A stretch of 32,144 nt of DNA, from contig JAKLPK010000250.1 in NCBI GenBank assembly GCA_022013895.1, forward strand, positions 1 through 32,144, in the 5' to 3' direction. Of the stretch, positions 19,637 through 27,243 are shown piece by piece. Below the pieces are notes generated by a model. That model was not told where the DNA came from and searched no databases. It was given only the letters and a program-made list of their open reading frames with translations. Source of the DNA: Cellulomonas sp. Lineage in GTDB: Bacteria; Actinomycetota; Actinomycetes; Actinomycetales; Cellulomonadaceae. Both the position numbers and the translations under genes were made by a program. Numbering within the stretch: the first letter of the stretch is position 1; each line of letters begins with the position of its first letter.

Positions 19637-19645
19637 GTCGTCGAT

Positions 19646-19680
19646 CGGCGGGTCGGCCCGATCTGCACGCCGACCCGCCG
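19646..19680. terminator. Hairpin terminator after rpiB (shared with eis side)
   Basis: Perfect 11-bp arms CGGCGGGTCGG (19646-19656) and CCGACCCGCCG (19670-19680) with a 13-base loop, just after rpiB and facing the convergent acetyltransferase gene. No T-run is present. Confidence 0.6.
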
Positions 19681-19692
19681 CGCGCGACCCCG

Positions 19693-19756
19693 GACGCCGC
19701 TGTCAGAAGGCGCCGCGGTCAGGAGACTCCGCGGTCAGAAGACGCCGCTGTCAGAA
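19693..19756. repeat. Four 16-bp tandem repeats covering the eis stop codon
   Basis: Four exact-length 16-base units, GACGCCGCTGTCAGAA-like, lie head to tail; units 1 and 4 are identical and the middle two differ at a few bases. Read on the minus strand each unit begins TTCTGA or TCCTGA. The unit nearest the gene contains the acetyltransferase stop (19751-19753), so the array looks like a repeated duplication of the last codons and the stop. Confidence 0.9.
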
Positions 19757-21001
19757 CACCCAGTCGCACAGCGGTGCGCGCGGTGACATGAAGGCGACGG
19801 TCGCGGCGTCGACGGCCCCGGCGGTCCGTTCGTCGATCAGACCGGTGTCGGCCAGCGCTCGCAGGCTACGGCCGCCCAGGTAGGCGGCTCCGAGCTCTCG
19901 GATGTCCAGTGCGAGATCGGCCGCGGCGGCCGTCGACGTCACCTCGGCACTGCCTGTGGGCCCCACGGTCAGCCGCCACCGGCCGGCGTTCTGCTCGACG
20001 AGGCTGTCGGCGACCTCGAGGACGAGGTCGAGCGGTGCCCGGTAGGTGCGTGCGGACAGTGCGGCCGGCAGGTCGACGAGCCGGAGCCACAGGTTGTCCG
20101 AGAGCTGCGGCGTGGTGGCTCGCCGGTCGACCAGGAGCTGGAGGACCGGGTCGTCGACGGCCAGCCTCGGGGAGTCGACGCGCCAGGTCAGGTCGAGGTC
20201 GAGCAGGAACGACCAGAGCCGGTGCGCCGCCGCGGCATCGAGCGCGGCGATCTCGTGGACGGTGACGGTGGACCTGGGCCCGGCAGGCTCCCACGCCTCA
20301 TGCCTGCGCAGCAGGGCGTAGCCGCGGAGCCGACCGTCGTGGTCGGGCACCGTGGCCAGGCGCAGCGGTTCCCCGCCGTGGCGGGCACCGGACGGGTCGA
20401 ACACCCGCAGCTGTCGCAGCACCGCGCTGTCGCGGGTGACGGCACCCGGCCGGCCCGCCACCGCAGCGCGGTGGACCGCGTCCAGACGTTCGGTGTCGCC
20501 GGCGTCGGGGGACCCGAACCGGACGGTCAGCTCCGCGGAGCCGGGCACGGGCCGGAGCGGCGCGCGGCGCGGGGCGCTGATCCGCACGTCGTCGGCGGCC
20601 GACCCGTACCCGAACCTGCCGTAGATCGCGGCCTCGGCCGCGAAGAGCGCCGAGACCGGTTCGCCGCGGGCTGTGGAGCGCCGCAGATGGGCGTCGATCA
20701 TGGCCCGGAGCAGGCCGCGGCGGCGGTGCGCCGGGTGCACGCCGACCCAGGTCAGACCGGCGCAGGGCACGGTCGCACCCGGCACGTTCAGCGTGAACTC
20801 GTACGAACCGTGCATGGCTGCGAGGGTTCCGTCGGGCGCGTCCACCGCGAGGCTGCGGTCGACGGGGACCGGGTACGGCCACCGGTCCGCGGTCTCGTCG
20901 TCGAGCCCGTTGGGGAAGACGAGGCGGTCGAAGGCGAGCAGCTCGGGGACGAACTCGTCGTCGACGGGGCGCAGCGTGTAGCCAGGAGGCAGCGTGGGCA
21001 T
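19751..21001 (-). CDS. Eis-like GNAT N-acetyltransferase
   Basis: A 416-residue protein of the Eis family (tandem GNAT domains plus a sterol-carrier-like C-terminal domain). The acetyl-CoA loop is VGVHPAHRRRGLLRAMIDAHL, and CAGLTWVGVHP and AIYGRFGYGSA are family blocks. It ends CDWVF; in Eis the C-terminal carboxylate of the last residue takes part in catalysis, so the exact stop matters. Eis enzymes acetylate lysine side chains and many aminoglycoside amines. The start is ATG 21001 with GGATGA upstream; the longer frame overlaps the divergent gene. The 3' end lies in a 16-bp tandem repeat. Confidence 0.9.
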   Translation of the reverse strand: MPTLPPGYTLRPVDDEFVPELLAFDRLVFPNGLDDETADRWPYPVPVDRSLAVDAPDGTLAAMHGSYEFTLNVPGATVPCAGLTWVGVHPAHRRRGLLRAMIDAHLRRSTARGEPVSALFAAEAAIYGRFGYGSAADDVRISAPRRAPLRPVPGSAELTVRFGSPDAGDTERLDAVHRAAVAGRPGAVTRDSAVLRQLRVFDPSGARHGGEPLRLATVPDHDGRLRGYALLRRHEAWEPAGPRSTVTVHEIAALDAAAAHRLWSFLLDLDLTWRVDSPRLAVDDPVLQLLVDRRATTPQLSDNLWLRLVDLPAALSARTYRAPLDLVLEVADSLVEQNAGRWRLTVGPTGSAEVTSTAAAADLALDIRELGAAYLGGRSLRALADTGLIDERTAGAVDAATVAFMSPRAPLCDWVF

Positions 21002-21042
21002 GGTCTCATCCTGGCCTGGCCCGCCATGTCGGAGCCAGGTCA

Positions 21043-21048
21043 TACTCT
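21043..21048 (+). promoter_or_regulatory. Possible -10 box (TACTCT) of the alkyltransferase-like gene
   Basis: TACTCT fits TAnnnT and ends seven bases before the ATG at 21056, giving a leaderless transcript. No Shine-Dalgarno sequence precedes this ATG. Confidence 0.4.
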
Positions 21049-21055
21049 GCCCGCC

Positions 21056-21403
21056 ATGGACGAGGAGTACCTGGGCCTGGTGCTGGACCTGGTCGCGGCC
21101 GTGCCGCCGGGGCGCGCCGTCACGTACGGCCTGCTGGCCGAGCTGGTGACCGAGGAGCTGGTGCGTACCGGGCGTCCGGCGCGGGGTGGTCCGCGTCAGG
21201 TGGGGCAGGTGCTGGCCCGGGCGGGAGGTGGTGTGCCCTGGTGGCGGGTGGTCAACGCCTCGGGGAGGCCACCGGCGCGCTGGGCCGTCACCGCGGTGGA
21301 GCACTGGAGGCAGGAGGGCACGCCGCTCGTGCGTGACGGGTCGCGGGTGCAGCTGGCGACCGCGGTGTGGTGGCCGCACCCCGAGCCCGGCGCGTCGGGC
21401 TGA
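21056..21403 (+). CDS. Alkyltransferase-like DNA repair protein (MGMT-fold, no reactive Cys)
   Basis: A 115-residue protein with the DNA-binding domain of O6-alkylguanine-DNA alkyltransferase. LVAAVPPGRAVTYGLLAELV and RQVGQVLARAGGGVPWWRVVNASGR are the helix-turn-helix and active-site regions, with VPWWRVV in place of the PCHRV of true methyltransferases. Cys replaced by Trp defines alkyltransferase-like (ATL) proteins, which bind and flag O6-alkylguanine for nucleotide excision repair without transferring the alkyl group. An in-frame ATG at 21026 would add ten residues; both ATGs follow the same CCCGCC. I prefer 21056 because of the -10 box at leaderless spacing. Confidence 0.88.
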   Translation: MDEEYLGLVLDLVAAVPPGRAVTYGLLAELVTEELVRTGRPARGGPRQVGQVLARAGGGVPWWRVVNASGRPPARWAVTAVEHWRQEGTPLVRDGSRVQLATAVWWPHPEPGASG

Positions 21404-21430
21404 TCCGTCCCGGCCGTGCCGCATGCCCGG

Positions 21431-22465
21431 TCACCTCAGCAGCCGCGCCATCGTGGGCAGCACGTCGGGGGATCCCTGCACCACGAGGGTGGTCACGGCG
21501 GTGGACCGCCACGCGGGCAGCTGATGGGCGATGTCCGCCTCGGTGCCCACCAGGGCGGTGTCGGTGACCAGCTCCAGCGGCACTGCCGCGACCGCCCGTG
21601 CGCGGTCACCGGCCAGGAAGTGGGCGGTGATCTCCTCGCAGGCCGCGCCGTAGCCGAGCCGGGCGAGGGCGTCGCGGTGGAAGTTCGCCTCGCGGGCACC
21701 CATCCCCCCGATGTAGAGCGCCAGGTGCGGGCGGATCTGGTCGGCGGCGGCCTGCACCGAACCTGCGAGCACGACGGGGACGGTGGCCACCACCTCGAAC
21801 TCCGCGGCTGCGCGTCGGTCCGGGGCGCGTCGGGCGAACCCGTCGGCCAGGAGCTGGCGGTGGGTGTCGTCGGTGCGCGGGGAGTAGAACGCGGCGAGCC
21901 AGCCGTCGGCGATCTCGGCGGTCATCGACACGTTCTTCGGTCCCTCGGCGCCGAGGAAGATCGGCAGGTCCGCCCGCAAGGGGTGCACGGTGGAGCGCAG
22001 TGCCCGACCCAACCCGGTGCCCTCATCGGCGGGCAGCGGGAGCCGGTAGAACTCGCCGTCGAACCGGACCGGCGCCTGTCTGGCCAGCACCTGGCGCACC
22101 ACGGCCACGTACTCGCGGGTCCGGGCCAAGGGGCGGGGGTAGGGGAGTCCGTACCAGCCCTCGACCACCTGCGGCCCGGAGGCCCCCAGTCCGAGCACGA
22201 ACCGTCCACCGCTCAGGTGGTCCAGGGTGAGGGCGGCCATCGCGGTCGCGGTGGGCGTCCGGGCCGACAGCTGGGCCACCGCGGTGCCGAGCCTGATCCG
22301 GGAGGTGCTCGCTCCGTACCAGGCGAGCGGGGTGAGCGCGTCCGAGCCGTAGGCCTCGGCCGTCCAGACGGAGTCCAGACCGAGCTCGTCCGCCGCACGT
22401 ACCGCGGTGGCCGCGCCTTCTGGTGGTCGAGAGTCCCAGTACCCGAGGCTGTAGCCGAGCTTCAC
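21431..22465 (-). CDS. LLM-class F420-dependent oxidoreductase (luciferase-like)
   Basis: A 344-residue TIM-barrel protein of the bacterial luciferase-like family. KLGYSLGYWDSRPPEGAATAVRAADELGLDSVWTAEAYGSDA is the N-terminal block, and RIRLGTAVAQLSARTPTATAMAALTLDHLSGGRFVLGLGASGPQVVEGWYG is the highly conserved central one, close to mycobacterial F420-dependent oxidoreductases. PIFLGAEGPKNVSMTAEIADGW follows. Substrate unknown. GTG at 22465 has GAGGGGG upstream. The gene is downstream of cysK-cysE on the same strand, 74 bases after cysE, and might be read through from it. FMN use instead of F420 cannot be excluded. Confidence 0.88.
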   Translation of the reverse strand: MKLGYSLGYWDSRPPEGAATAVRAADELGLDSVWTAEAYGSDALTPLAWYGASTSRIRLGTAVAQLSARTPTATAMAALTLDHLSGGRFVLGLGASGPQVVEGWYGLPYPRPLARTREYVAVVRQVLARQAPVRFDGEFYRLPLPADEGTGLGRALRSTVHPLRADLPIFLGAEGPKNVSMTAEIADGWLAAFYSPRTDDTHRQLLADGFARRAPDRRAAAEFEVVATVPVVLAGSVQAAADQIRPHLALYIGGMGAREANFHRDALARLGYGAACEEITAHFLAGDRARAVAAVPLELVTDTALVGTEADIAHQLPAWRSTAVTTLVVQGSPDVLPTMARLLR

Positions 22466-22539
22466 CGTCGTCCCCCTCGTCGCGGTCGGGCGCCCAGCGT
22501 AGGGCGACCCGGCCGCGACGAGAAGGTCCGACGGACCGC

Positions 22540-23118
22540 TCAGATGTAGATCGCCGGGTCGTCCACGCTCGCATCGAAAGGTCGGTGCTCGGCGGGCAGC
22601 CGGATCGTCGCGGGTACGCCCACGGCGGCTGCACCGGCCGGCACGTCCCGGATGACGACGGCGTTCGCGCCGATCCGTGCACCGTCCCCGACCCAGACCG
22701 GCCCGAGCACCTTGGCGCCCGCCCCGACCACCACACCGTCGCCGAGCGTCGGGTGGCGTTTGCCGTGGCGCATCGAGGTGCCGCCGAGCGTCGCACCGTG
22801 GAAGATCACGCAGTCGTCGCCGACCTGCGCGGTCTCCCCGATGACGACCCCCATCCCGTGGTCGATGAACAGCCGTCGACCGAGCTGGGCGCCCGGGTGG
22901 ATCTCGACCCCGGTGAGGAACCGGACGGCCTGCGACAGCAGCCGGGCCGGCAGCTTCGTCCCGGGGCCGTTCCACAGCACGTGGGCCGCGCGGTAACCCC
23001 ACAGCGCATGCACACCGGGGTACGCGAGGGCCACCTCGATGCGGGTGCGTGCGGCCGGGTCGTGCGCGACGGCGGCCTGAAGGTCTTCGAGGAGGGTCTG
23101 GCGGAACGTGGGCGGCAC
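22540..23118 (-). CDS. cysE: Serine O-acetyltransferase
   Basis: A 192-residue short-form serine acetyltransferase with an N-terminal helical part and a left-handed beta-helix of hexapeptide repeats. [42 protein letters not shown] carries the catalytic His and Asp and the acetyl-CoA groove, and [17 protein letters not shown] closes the helix. It makes O-acetylserine from serine and acetyl-CoA, the substrate of the CysK next to it. The GTG start lies three bases after the cysK stop, so the two are co-translated. The C-terminal Ile (DDPAIYI) is the residue that inserts into the CysK active site in the cysteine synthase complex in other bacteria. Confidence 0.95.
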   Translation of the reverse strand: MPPTFRQTLLEDLQAAVAHDPAARTRIEVALAYPGVHALWGYRAAHVLWNGPGTKLPARLLSQAVRFLTGVEIHPGAQLGRRLFIDHGMGVVIGETAQVGDDCVIFHGATLGGTSMRHGKRHPTLGDGVVVGAGAKVLGPVWVGDGARIGANAVVIRDVPAGAAAVGVPATIRLPAEHRPFDASVDDPAIYI

Positions 23119-23121
23119 CGG

Positions 23122-24057
23122 CTAGTCCAGCAGGTCCTGGAAGAGCACGGTGGACAGGTACCGCTCACCGAACGAGGGCACGATCGCGACGATCAGCTTG
23201 CCGGCGTTCTCCGGGCGCCTGGCCAGCAGGGTCGCGGCGTGCAGGGCGGCACCCGAGGAGATGCCCACGAGCAGGCCCTCCTCCTTGGCCGCGCGCCGGG
23301 CGACGGCGACCGAGGTCTCCGCATCGACGTCGATGATCTCGTCGTACACCGTGGTGTCGAGGATCTCGGGCACGAAGTTGGCGCCGATGCCCTGGATCTT
23401 GTGCGGTCCGGGGGCCCCACCGTTGAGGATCGGCGACTCGGCCGGTTCGACCCCGACGACCTGCACCGAGGGCTTGCGCTCCTTGAGCACCTGGCCGACA
23501 CCCGTGATGGTGCCGCCGGTGCCGATCCCGGCCACGAAGATGTCGATCTCGCCGTCGGTGTCGGCCCAGATCTCCTCGGCCGTGGTGGCCCGATGGGCGG
23601 CGGGGTTGGCCTCGTTGGCGAACTGTCGGGCCAGGATCGCGCCGGGTCGCCCCGTGGCGATCTCCTCGGCGCGGTTGACAGCACCCTTCATGCCCTCGGC
23701 GGCGGGGGTCAGGATCAGTTCGGCGCCGAACGCACGCAGCAGTGCGCGGCGCTCCTTGGACATGGACTCCGGCATCGTCAGGACGACGTCGTAGCCACGT
23801 GCGGCGCCCACGAACGCGAGCGCGATACCGGTGTTTCCGCTGGTCGCCTCGACGATCGTGCCGCCGGGGGGCAGCTGGCCCGACCTCTCGGCGGCGTCGA
23901 CGATGGCGACGCCGATGCGGTCCTTCACCGAGTTCGCGGGGTTGTAGAACTCGAGCTTGGCGACGACGGTGGCCGGCGCGCCGTCGGTGATCTTGTTGAT
24001 GCGGACGAGGGGGGTGTGACCGACGAGCTGGGTGGCGTCGTCGTAGATGCGGGACAT
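23122..24057 (-). CDS. cysK: Cysteine synthase A (O-acetylserine sulfhydrylase)
   Basis: A 311-residue PLP enzyme. Lys45 in [11 protein letters not shown] is the Schiff-base lysine, [11 protein letters not shown] binds the substrate carboxylate, and [13 protein letters not shown] anchors the PLP phosphate. The enzyme makes cysteine from O-acetylserine and sulfide. ATG at 24057 follows CAGGAGAAC, a strong ribosome site. It is first in the cysK-cysE unit. A 240-base leader upstream holds a promoter, a small cysteine-containing ORF and a nested hairpin, so expression is probably controlled by cysteine supply. Confidence 0.96.
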   Translation of the reverse strand: MSRIYDDATQLVGHTPLVRINKITDGAPATVVAKLEFYNPANSVKDRIGVAIVDAAERSGQLPPGGTIVEATSGNTGIALAFVGAARGYDVVLTMPESMSKERRALLRAFGAELILTPAAEGMKGAVNRAEEIATGRPGAILARQFANEANPAAHRATTAEEIWADTDGEIDIFVAGIGTGGTITGVGQVLKERKPSVQVVGVEPAESPILNGGAPGPHKIQGIGANFVPEILDTTVYDEIIDVDAETSVAVARRAAKEEGLLVGISSGAALHAATLLARRPENAGKLIVAIVPSFGERYLSTVLFQDLLD

Positions 24058-24100
24058 GACGGGGTTCTCCTGAAGTGGGTGCGGGGCTGGTGCGCGGGGC

Positions 24101-24158
24101 GAGCGCTGGCGGGCGGCGCGATCGTGGTGGTCGTCCGGGGACGACGGGGCCAGCGCTC
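24101..24158 (-). promoter_or_regulatory. Nested hairpin in the cysK leader RNA (putative attenuator)
   Basis: The outer stem has perfect 10-bp arms (GAGCGCTGGC at 24101-24110 and GCCAGCGCTC at 24149-24158). The inner stem is GTCGTCC/GGACGAC at 24130-24145 with a two-base loop. On the transcript the outer stem begins at the stop codon of the leader ORF, so a ribosome at the end of that ORF would cover its 5' arm. There is no U-run; any termination would be Rho-like. Confidence 0.6.
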
Positions 24159-24247
24159 TACCGACAGCGACGGTGCGGCGCGCACGGGCGCGCCGCGAAC
24201 GGGCGCCTCGTGAGGGGGCGCGCGGTGGCCGTGCCGTGCAGTCGCAC
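24158..24247 (-). CDS. Putative cysteine leader peptide upstream of cysK
   Basis: A 29-codon ORF starting at GTG 24247, with a very strong ribosome site (AGGGAGG, six bases upstream) and ending in TAG 101 bases before cysK. The peptide begins [10 protein letters not shown] and ends [10 protein letters not shown], with two Cys codons among the last eight. Actinobacterial leader peptides before sulfur genes commonly begin M-R-L-H and end in Cys-Arg, and cysteine-responsive short ORFs are described in mycobacteria; the match here is by pattern only. It sits between a good promoter and a hairpin, so ribosome stalling on the Cys codons could set cysK-cysE expression. Confidence 0.6.
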   Translation of the reverse strand: MRLHGTATARPLTRRPFAARPCAPHRRCR

Positions 24248-24274
24248 GTGAAGCCTCCCTGGTCGCAGCCCCTG

Positions 24275-24292
24275 CGGCACCGATCGGTGCCG
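24275..24292. promoter_or_regulatory. 18-bp perfect palindrome at the cysK start region
   Basis: CGGCACCGATCGGTGCCG is a perfect palindrome lying about 4-21 bases after the predicted transcription start of the cysK leader. It could be a repressor operator or a 5' RNA hairpin ahead of the leader ORF ribosome site (24254-24260). Confidence 0.5.
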
Positions 24293-24303
24293 GGACACCG
24301 TGC

Positions 24304-24333
24304 ACGTTACCCGTCCCTCGCCGGGGATTCCAA
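24304..24333 (-). promoter_or_regulatory. Predicted sigma-70-type promoter of the cysK leader
   Basis: On the minus strand the -35 is TTGGAA (24333-24328), an 18-base spacer follows, and the -10 is TAACGT (24309-24304, TAnnnT). The start would be near 24297. Confidence 0.55.
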
Positions 24334-24457
24334 GGTCGAGCAGACCCGCCCGCGTTTTCAGCCGTGCTGGCACGGGATGCAGGTGGGAGGCTGAGTCGGG
24401 GGCAGATCCGATGTCGACAGATGGTGGACCGCTGCGAGCAGACGGGAGACGCAGTCG

Positions 24458-27052
24458 ATGGACGACGGTCCCGCGCTCCCTGCGCCGCGCGTGTCTGCCG
24501 ATCCCTCCCATGAGGACCCCGATTCGGTTCATACCCGGCCATCTGGGACCGATCAGGGTGTCGTGTCAGGAGAGGCGGTGCGTCGAGCGTTCGTGACGCT
24601 CGGTCTTCTGGCGTGCCTGGCGTTGGTGCTGATCGACGACGATCAGGTGTCGAGCCGGGTGTACCTGGTTCTCGTGGCCGTGTCGCTGCTCGTCGGCCTG
24701 GCAGCGCTCGGTCACCGGGTGCGGGTGCTCAGCGGCTGGTCGGTCCTGCTGGCCGGGGGTGCCGCCTGGCTGGTCAGCGACCTGTTGCGGGCCCAGGCCG
24801 GTCAGCGGCCGCTCGGCTCGGGCGCCGACCTGCTGTACGTGGTCGGTGCCGTCCTGGTGCTGGCGGCGCTCGTGATGCTCGGGCACGAACGACGCGCGTT
24901 CGACCGCTACGGGCTGCTCGTCGGGTTCGTGTTCGTGGCCGGCTGGAGCCTGGTCATCTGGCGCCTGATGACCAGCACCGCGTTCATCACATCGGCGTCG
25001 GTCCTGAGCTATGTCTACGCGGGCCTGGATCTGGTGATGCTGCTGGTGCTCGTCGCGCTGATCCGCAGCCGTGCCGCATCGGTCGGTGAGCGGCTCGCGT
25101 TGGTGGGCGGTGGGCTGTGGATCGCAGGTGACACCGTGTTCGCCCTGGGGGGCGGGGCGGCGAGGCCGCAGGAGTCGGTATGGCTCGCGGCCTTCATCAT
25201 GATTGCCGCCGCGCCCTGGTACGCGTCCCGCCCGGTGGCGGCTCCGGTGGTCAACCTCATGAGCCCGGCGCGCCGCGATGTGATCCTCATGGCCGTCTCG
25301 GGGCTGGCGCTCCCCGCCTCGGCGCTGCTGCTCGGGTTGCGGGACGACCAGCCGGACATCGTCGTCGTGGGCATCGCTCAGATCGTCGTGACGGCGCTGC
25401 TCATCGTGCGGGTGCAGTCGCTGCTCGCGGAGACCTCCCGGCAGTCGGACCAGGTGGCGCGGCTGGCCGAGACGGATCCGCTCACCGGGCTGCCGAACTC
25501 GCACCGGTTCGTGACCGAGGCGAGCAGTCACCTGGTCGCGACGCTGACCGAACCGCTGCGGCCGACACTGATCCTGGTGGGTCTGGAGAGCTTCGCCGAG
25601 CTGCACGACCGGCTCGGGCACCGCGCGGGAGATGAGCTCATGCGGGCCGTGGCCCGACGGGTCGTCGAGCTGGTGCCGGAGGCCGCGTGCGTGGCCCATA
25701 TGAGCGCCGATGTCTTCGGCGTGGTGCTGCTCGGCCAGACGAACGACCGTGCGCTGTCCCGGGCGCAGCGGCTGGCCGAGGCGCTGCGCGATCCGCTGGA
25801 GCTGTCGCAGCTCAGCGTGACCGTGCGACCGGTGGTGGGCCTCGCGACCGCCGAGCAGGGCATGACGGACGGATCGGAGCTGATGGCGAACGCCGATCTG
25901 GCGCTGGCGGCGGCCCGCGGTTCGGCAGGTCCCGTCGTCCGGTTCTCGAGCGACCTGGAGCGTCGCGATGCCCTGTCCGCGCAGCTCGTCGGCGAGCTGG
26001 CGGAGGCCATCACCCGGGGCGAGGTCCTGGTCTACTTCCAGCCCCAGGTGGAGCTGTCCACCGGCCGGGTGACGGGGGCCGAGGCTCTGGTCCGGTGGCT
26101 GCACCCGGCGTTGGGTCTGCTCGGACCGGCGGCGTTCGTCCCGGCCGCCGAGGCCACCGGGACGATCCGGGTGCTCACCCTCCACGTGCTCGACCAGGCC
26201 CTCTACTGGTGCGCCCGGTGGGCTGCGGCCGGCCGTTCCCTCAACGTGGCGGTCAACCTCTCGGCCCGTGACCTGATGCACTCGCGCCTGGTCGAGGACG
26301 TGCGTGAGGCGCTCGTGCGGTATGGCCTGCCGGCCAACCGGCTGGAGCTGGAGATCACCGAGACGATGGCGATGGCCGATCTGGAGCTCTCGCAGCGGGT
26401 GCTCACCGATCTGGCCCGGCTCGGCGTGACGATCTCCATCGACGACTACGGCACCGGGTACGGGTCGCTCGCCTACCTGCAGAAACTGCCGGTGCGGCGG
26501 CTGAAGATCGACCGATCCTTCGTCTCGCGGGTGCTGGATGACGAGGCGAGCACCGCGATCGTGCGTTCGACCATCGAGCTCGCCGGCCAGCTCGGTCTGG
26601 ACACGGTGGCCGAGGGTGTCGAGGACGATGCGACGGTGCAACGCCTGCGGGACTTCGGCTGCAGCACGGTCCAGGGTTTCGGGCTGGCCGCGCCGATGTC
26701 GCCGGAGGGCTTCGAACGGGCGATCTGGCGGCTGGAGCACCGCACGCGCACGGTCCGGACGACACCGTCGCCGACCGGTTCGGTCACGACGGTGCGGCCG
26801 CCCTCCGCCTCGTTCCCGTCGGTGGCGCGGGCGTACCGGGAGCTGGCCGAGCCGTCGCGTCGGATCGTCCCGGCCACGCCGGACGCGCTCCGCACCGGTC
26901 CGGAGGAGGTGGTCCGGGGCGTGACGCCGCCGACCAGACGGTCGGTGCGGGACACGCCACCGCCTCCTACCCCGCACCAGGGTGCGGGTTCGGTGACGGG
27001 CCTTCGGGCGGCGGCCGCCTCGGAGCGGACGACGGGGACGGACCCGGCCTGA
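24458..27052 (+). CDS. Membrane GGDEF (degenerate)-EAL cyclic di-GMP phosphodiesterase
   Basis: An 864-residue signalling protein. Residues about 45-325 hold around ten membrane helices with no recognised sensor family. The GGDEF domain is degenerate (RAGDEL at 389-394), so diguanylate cyclase activity is unlikely. The EAL domain looks complete: EALVRW at 542-547, NLSARDL, LEITET, SIDDYGTGYGS, LKIDRSF, AEGVED and QGFGL supply the metal and catalytic residues, so it should hydrolyse c-di-GMP. A Pro/Arg/Thr-rich tail of about 100 residues follows. ATG 24458 follows GGGAGA; the GGDEF part may act as a regulatory GTP-binding domain. The upstream region is shared with divergent cysK. Confidence 0.9.
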   Translation: MDDGPALPAPRVSADPSHEDPDSVHTRPSGTDQGVVSGEAVRRAFVTLGLLACLALVLIDDDQVSSRVYLVLVAVSLLVGLAALGHRVRVLSGWSVLLAGGAAWLVSDLLRAQAGQRPLGSGADLLYVVGAVLVLAALVMLGHERRAFDRYGLLVGFVFVAGWSLVIWRLMTSTAFITSASVLSYVYAGLDLVMLLVLVALIRSRAASVGERLALVGGGLWIAGDTVFALGGGAARPQESVWLAAFIMIAAAPWYASRPVAAPVVNLMSPARRDVILMAVSGLALPASALLLGLRDDQPDIVVVGIAQIVVTALLIVRVQSLLAETSRQSDQVARLAETDPLTGLPNSHRFVTEASSHLVATLTEPLRPTLILVGLESFAELHDRLGHRAGDELMRAVARRVVELVPEAACVAHMSADVFGVVLLGQTNDRALSRAQRLAEALRDPLELSQLSVTVRPVVGLATAEQGMTDGSELMANADLALAAARGSAGPVVRFSSDLERRDALSAQLVGELAEAITRGEVLVYFQPQVELSTGRVTGAEALVRWLHPALGLLGPAAFVPAAEATGTIRVLTLHVLDQALYWCARWAAAGRSLNVAVNLSARDLMHSRLVEDVREALVRYGLPANRLELEITETMAMADLELSQRVLTDLARLGVTISIDDYGTGYGSLAYLQKLPVRRLKIDRSFVSRVLDDEASTAIVRSTIELAGQLGLDTVAEGVEDDATVQRLRDFGCSTVQGFGLAAPMSPEGFERAIWRLEHRTRTVRTTPSPTGSVTTVRPPSASFPSVARAYRELAEPSRRIVPATPDALRTGPEEVVRGVTPPTRRSVRDTPPPPTPHQGAGSVTGLRAAAASERTTGTDPA

Positions 27053-27083
27053 CGAGGCTGTTCGTCGCGCCGGGGCGAGGCGC

Positions 27084-27119
27084 TATGCTCGGCCACGCGA
27101 GCGCGTGGGAGCGCTCCCA
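27084..27119 (+). promoter_or_regulatory. Cellobiose phosphorylase promoter with perfect CebR-type operator
   Basis: TATGCT (27084-27089) is the likely -10; a weak TTCGTC lies 17 bases upstream. TGGGAGCGCTCCCA at 27106-27119 is identical to the operator bound by the LacI-family cellobiose repressor CebR in Thermobifida and Streptomyces. It would lie about ten bases downstream of the start, where a bound repressor blocks transcription. A 120-base leader without a recognised element follows, ending in GAGAGG before the ATG. Confidence 0.75.
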
Positions 27120-27243
27120 AGCCCTTCCCGAGGATTGACTCCCGGGCGAAGGCAGGCAAGGCGAGGGACCCTGTCCACATGGGGGCGGGCGGGTTCCCCG
27201 GAGTGCCTCCCGACGCTCGCACCGGCAGCTGAGAGGCGACGAC

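Noticed and set aside
17250..19883. 877-codon open frame on the plus strand
   Set aside because: Antisense to the M13 peptidase and continuing through rpiB in the wrong frame.
24566..26977. 803-codon open frame on the minus strand
   Set aside because: Antisense to the GGDEF-EAL gene; composition typical of a GC shadow frame.
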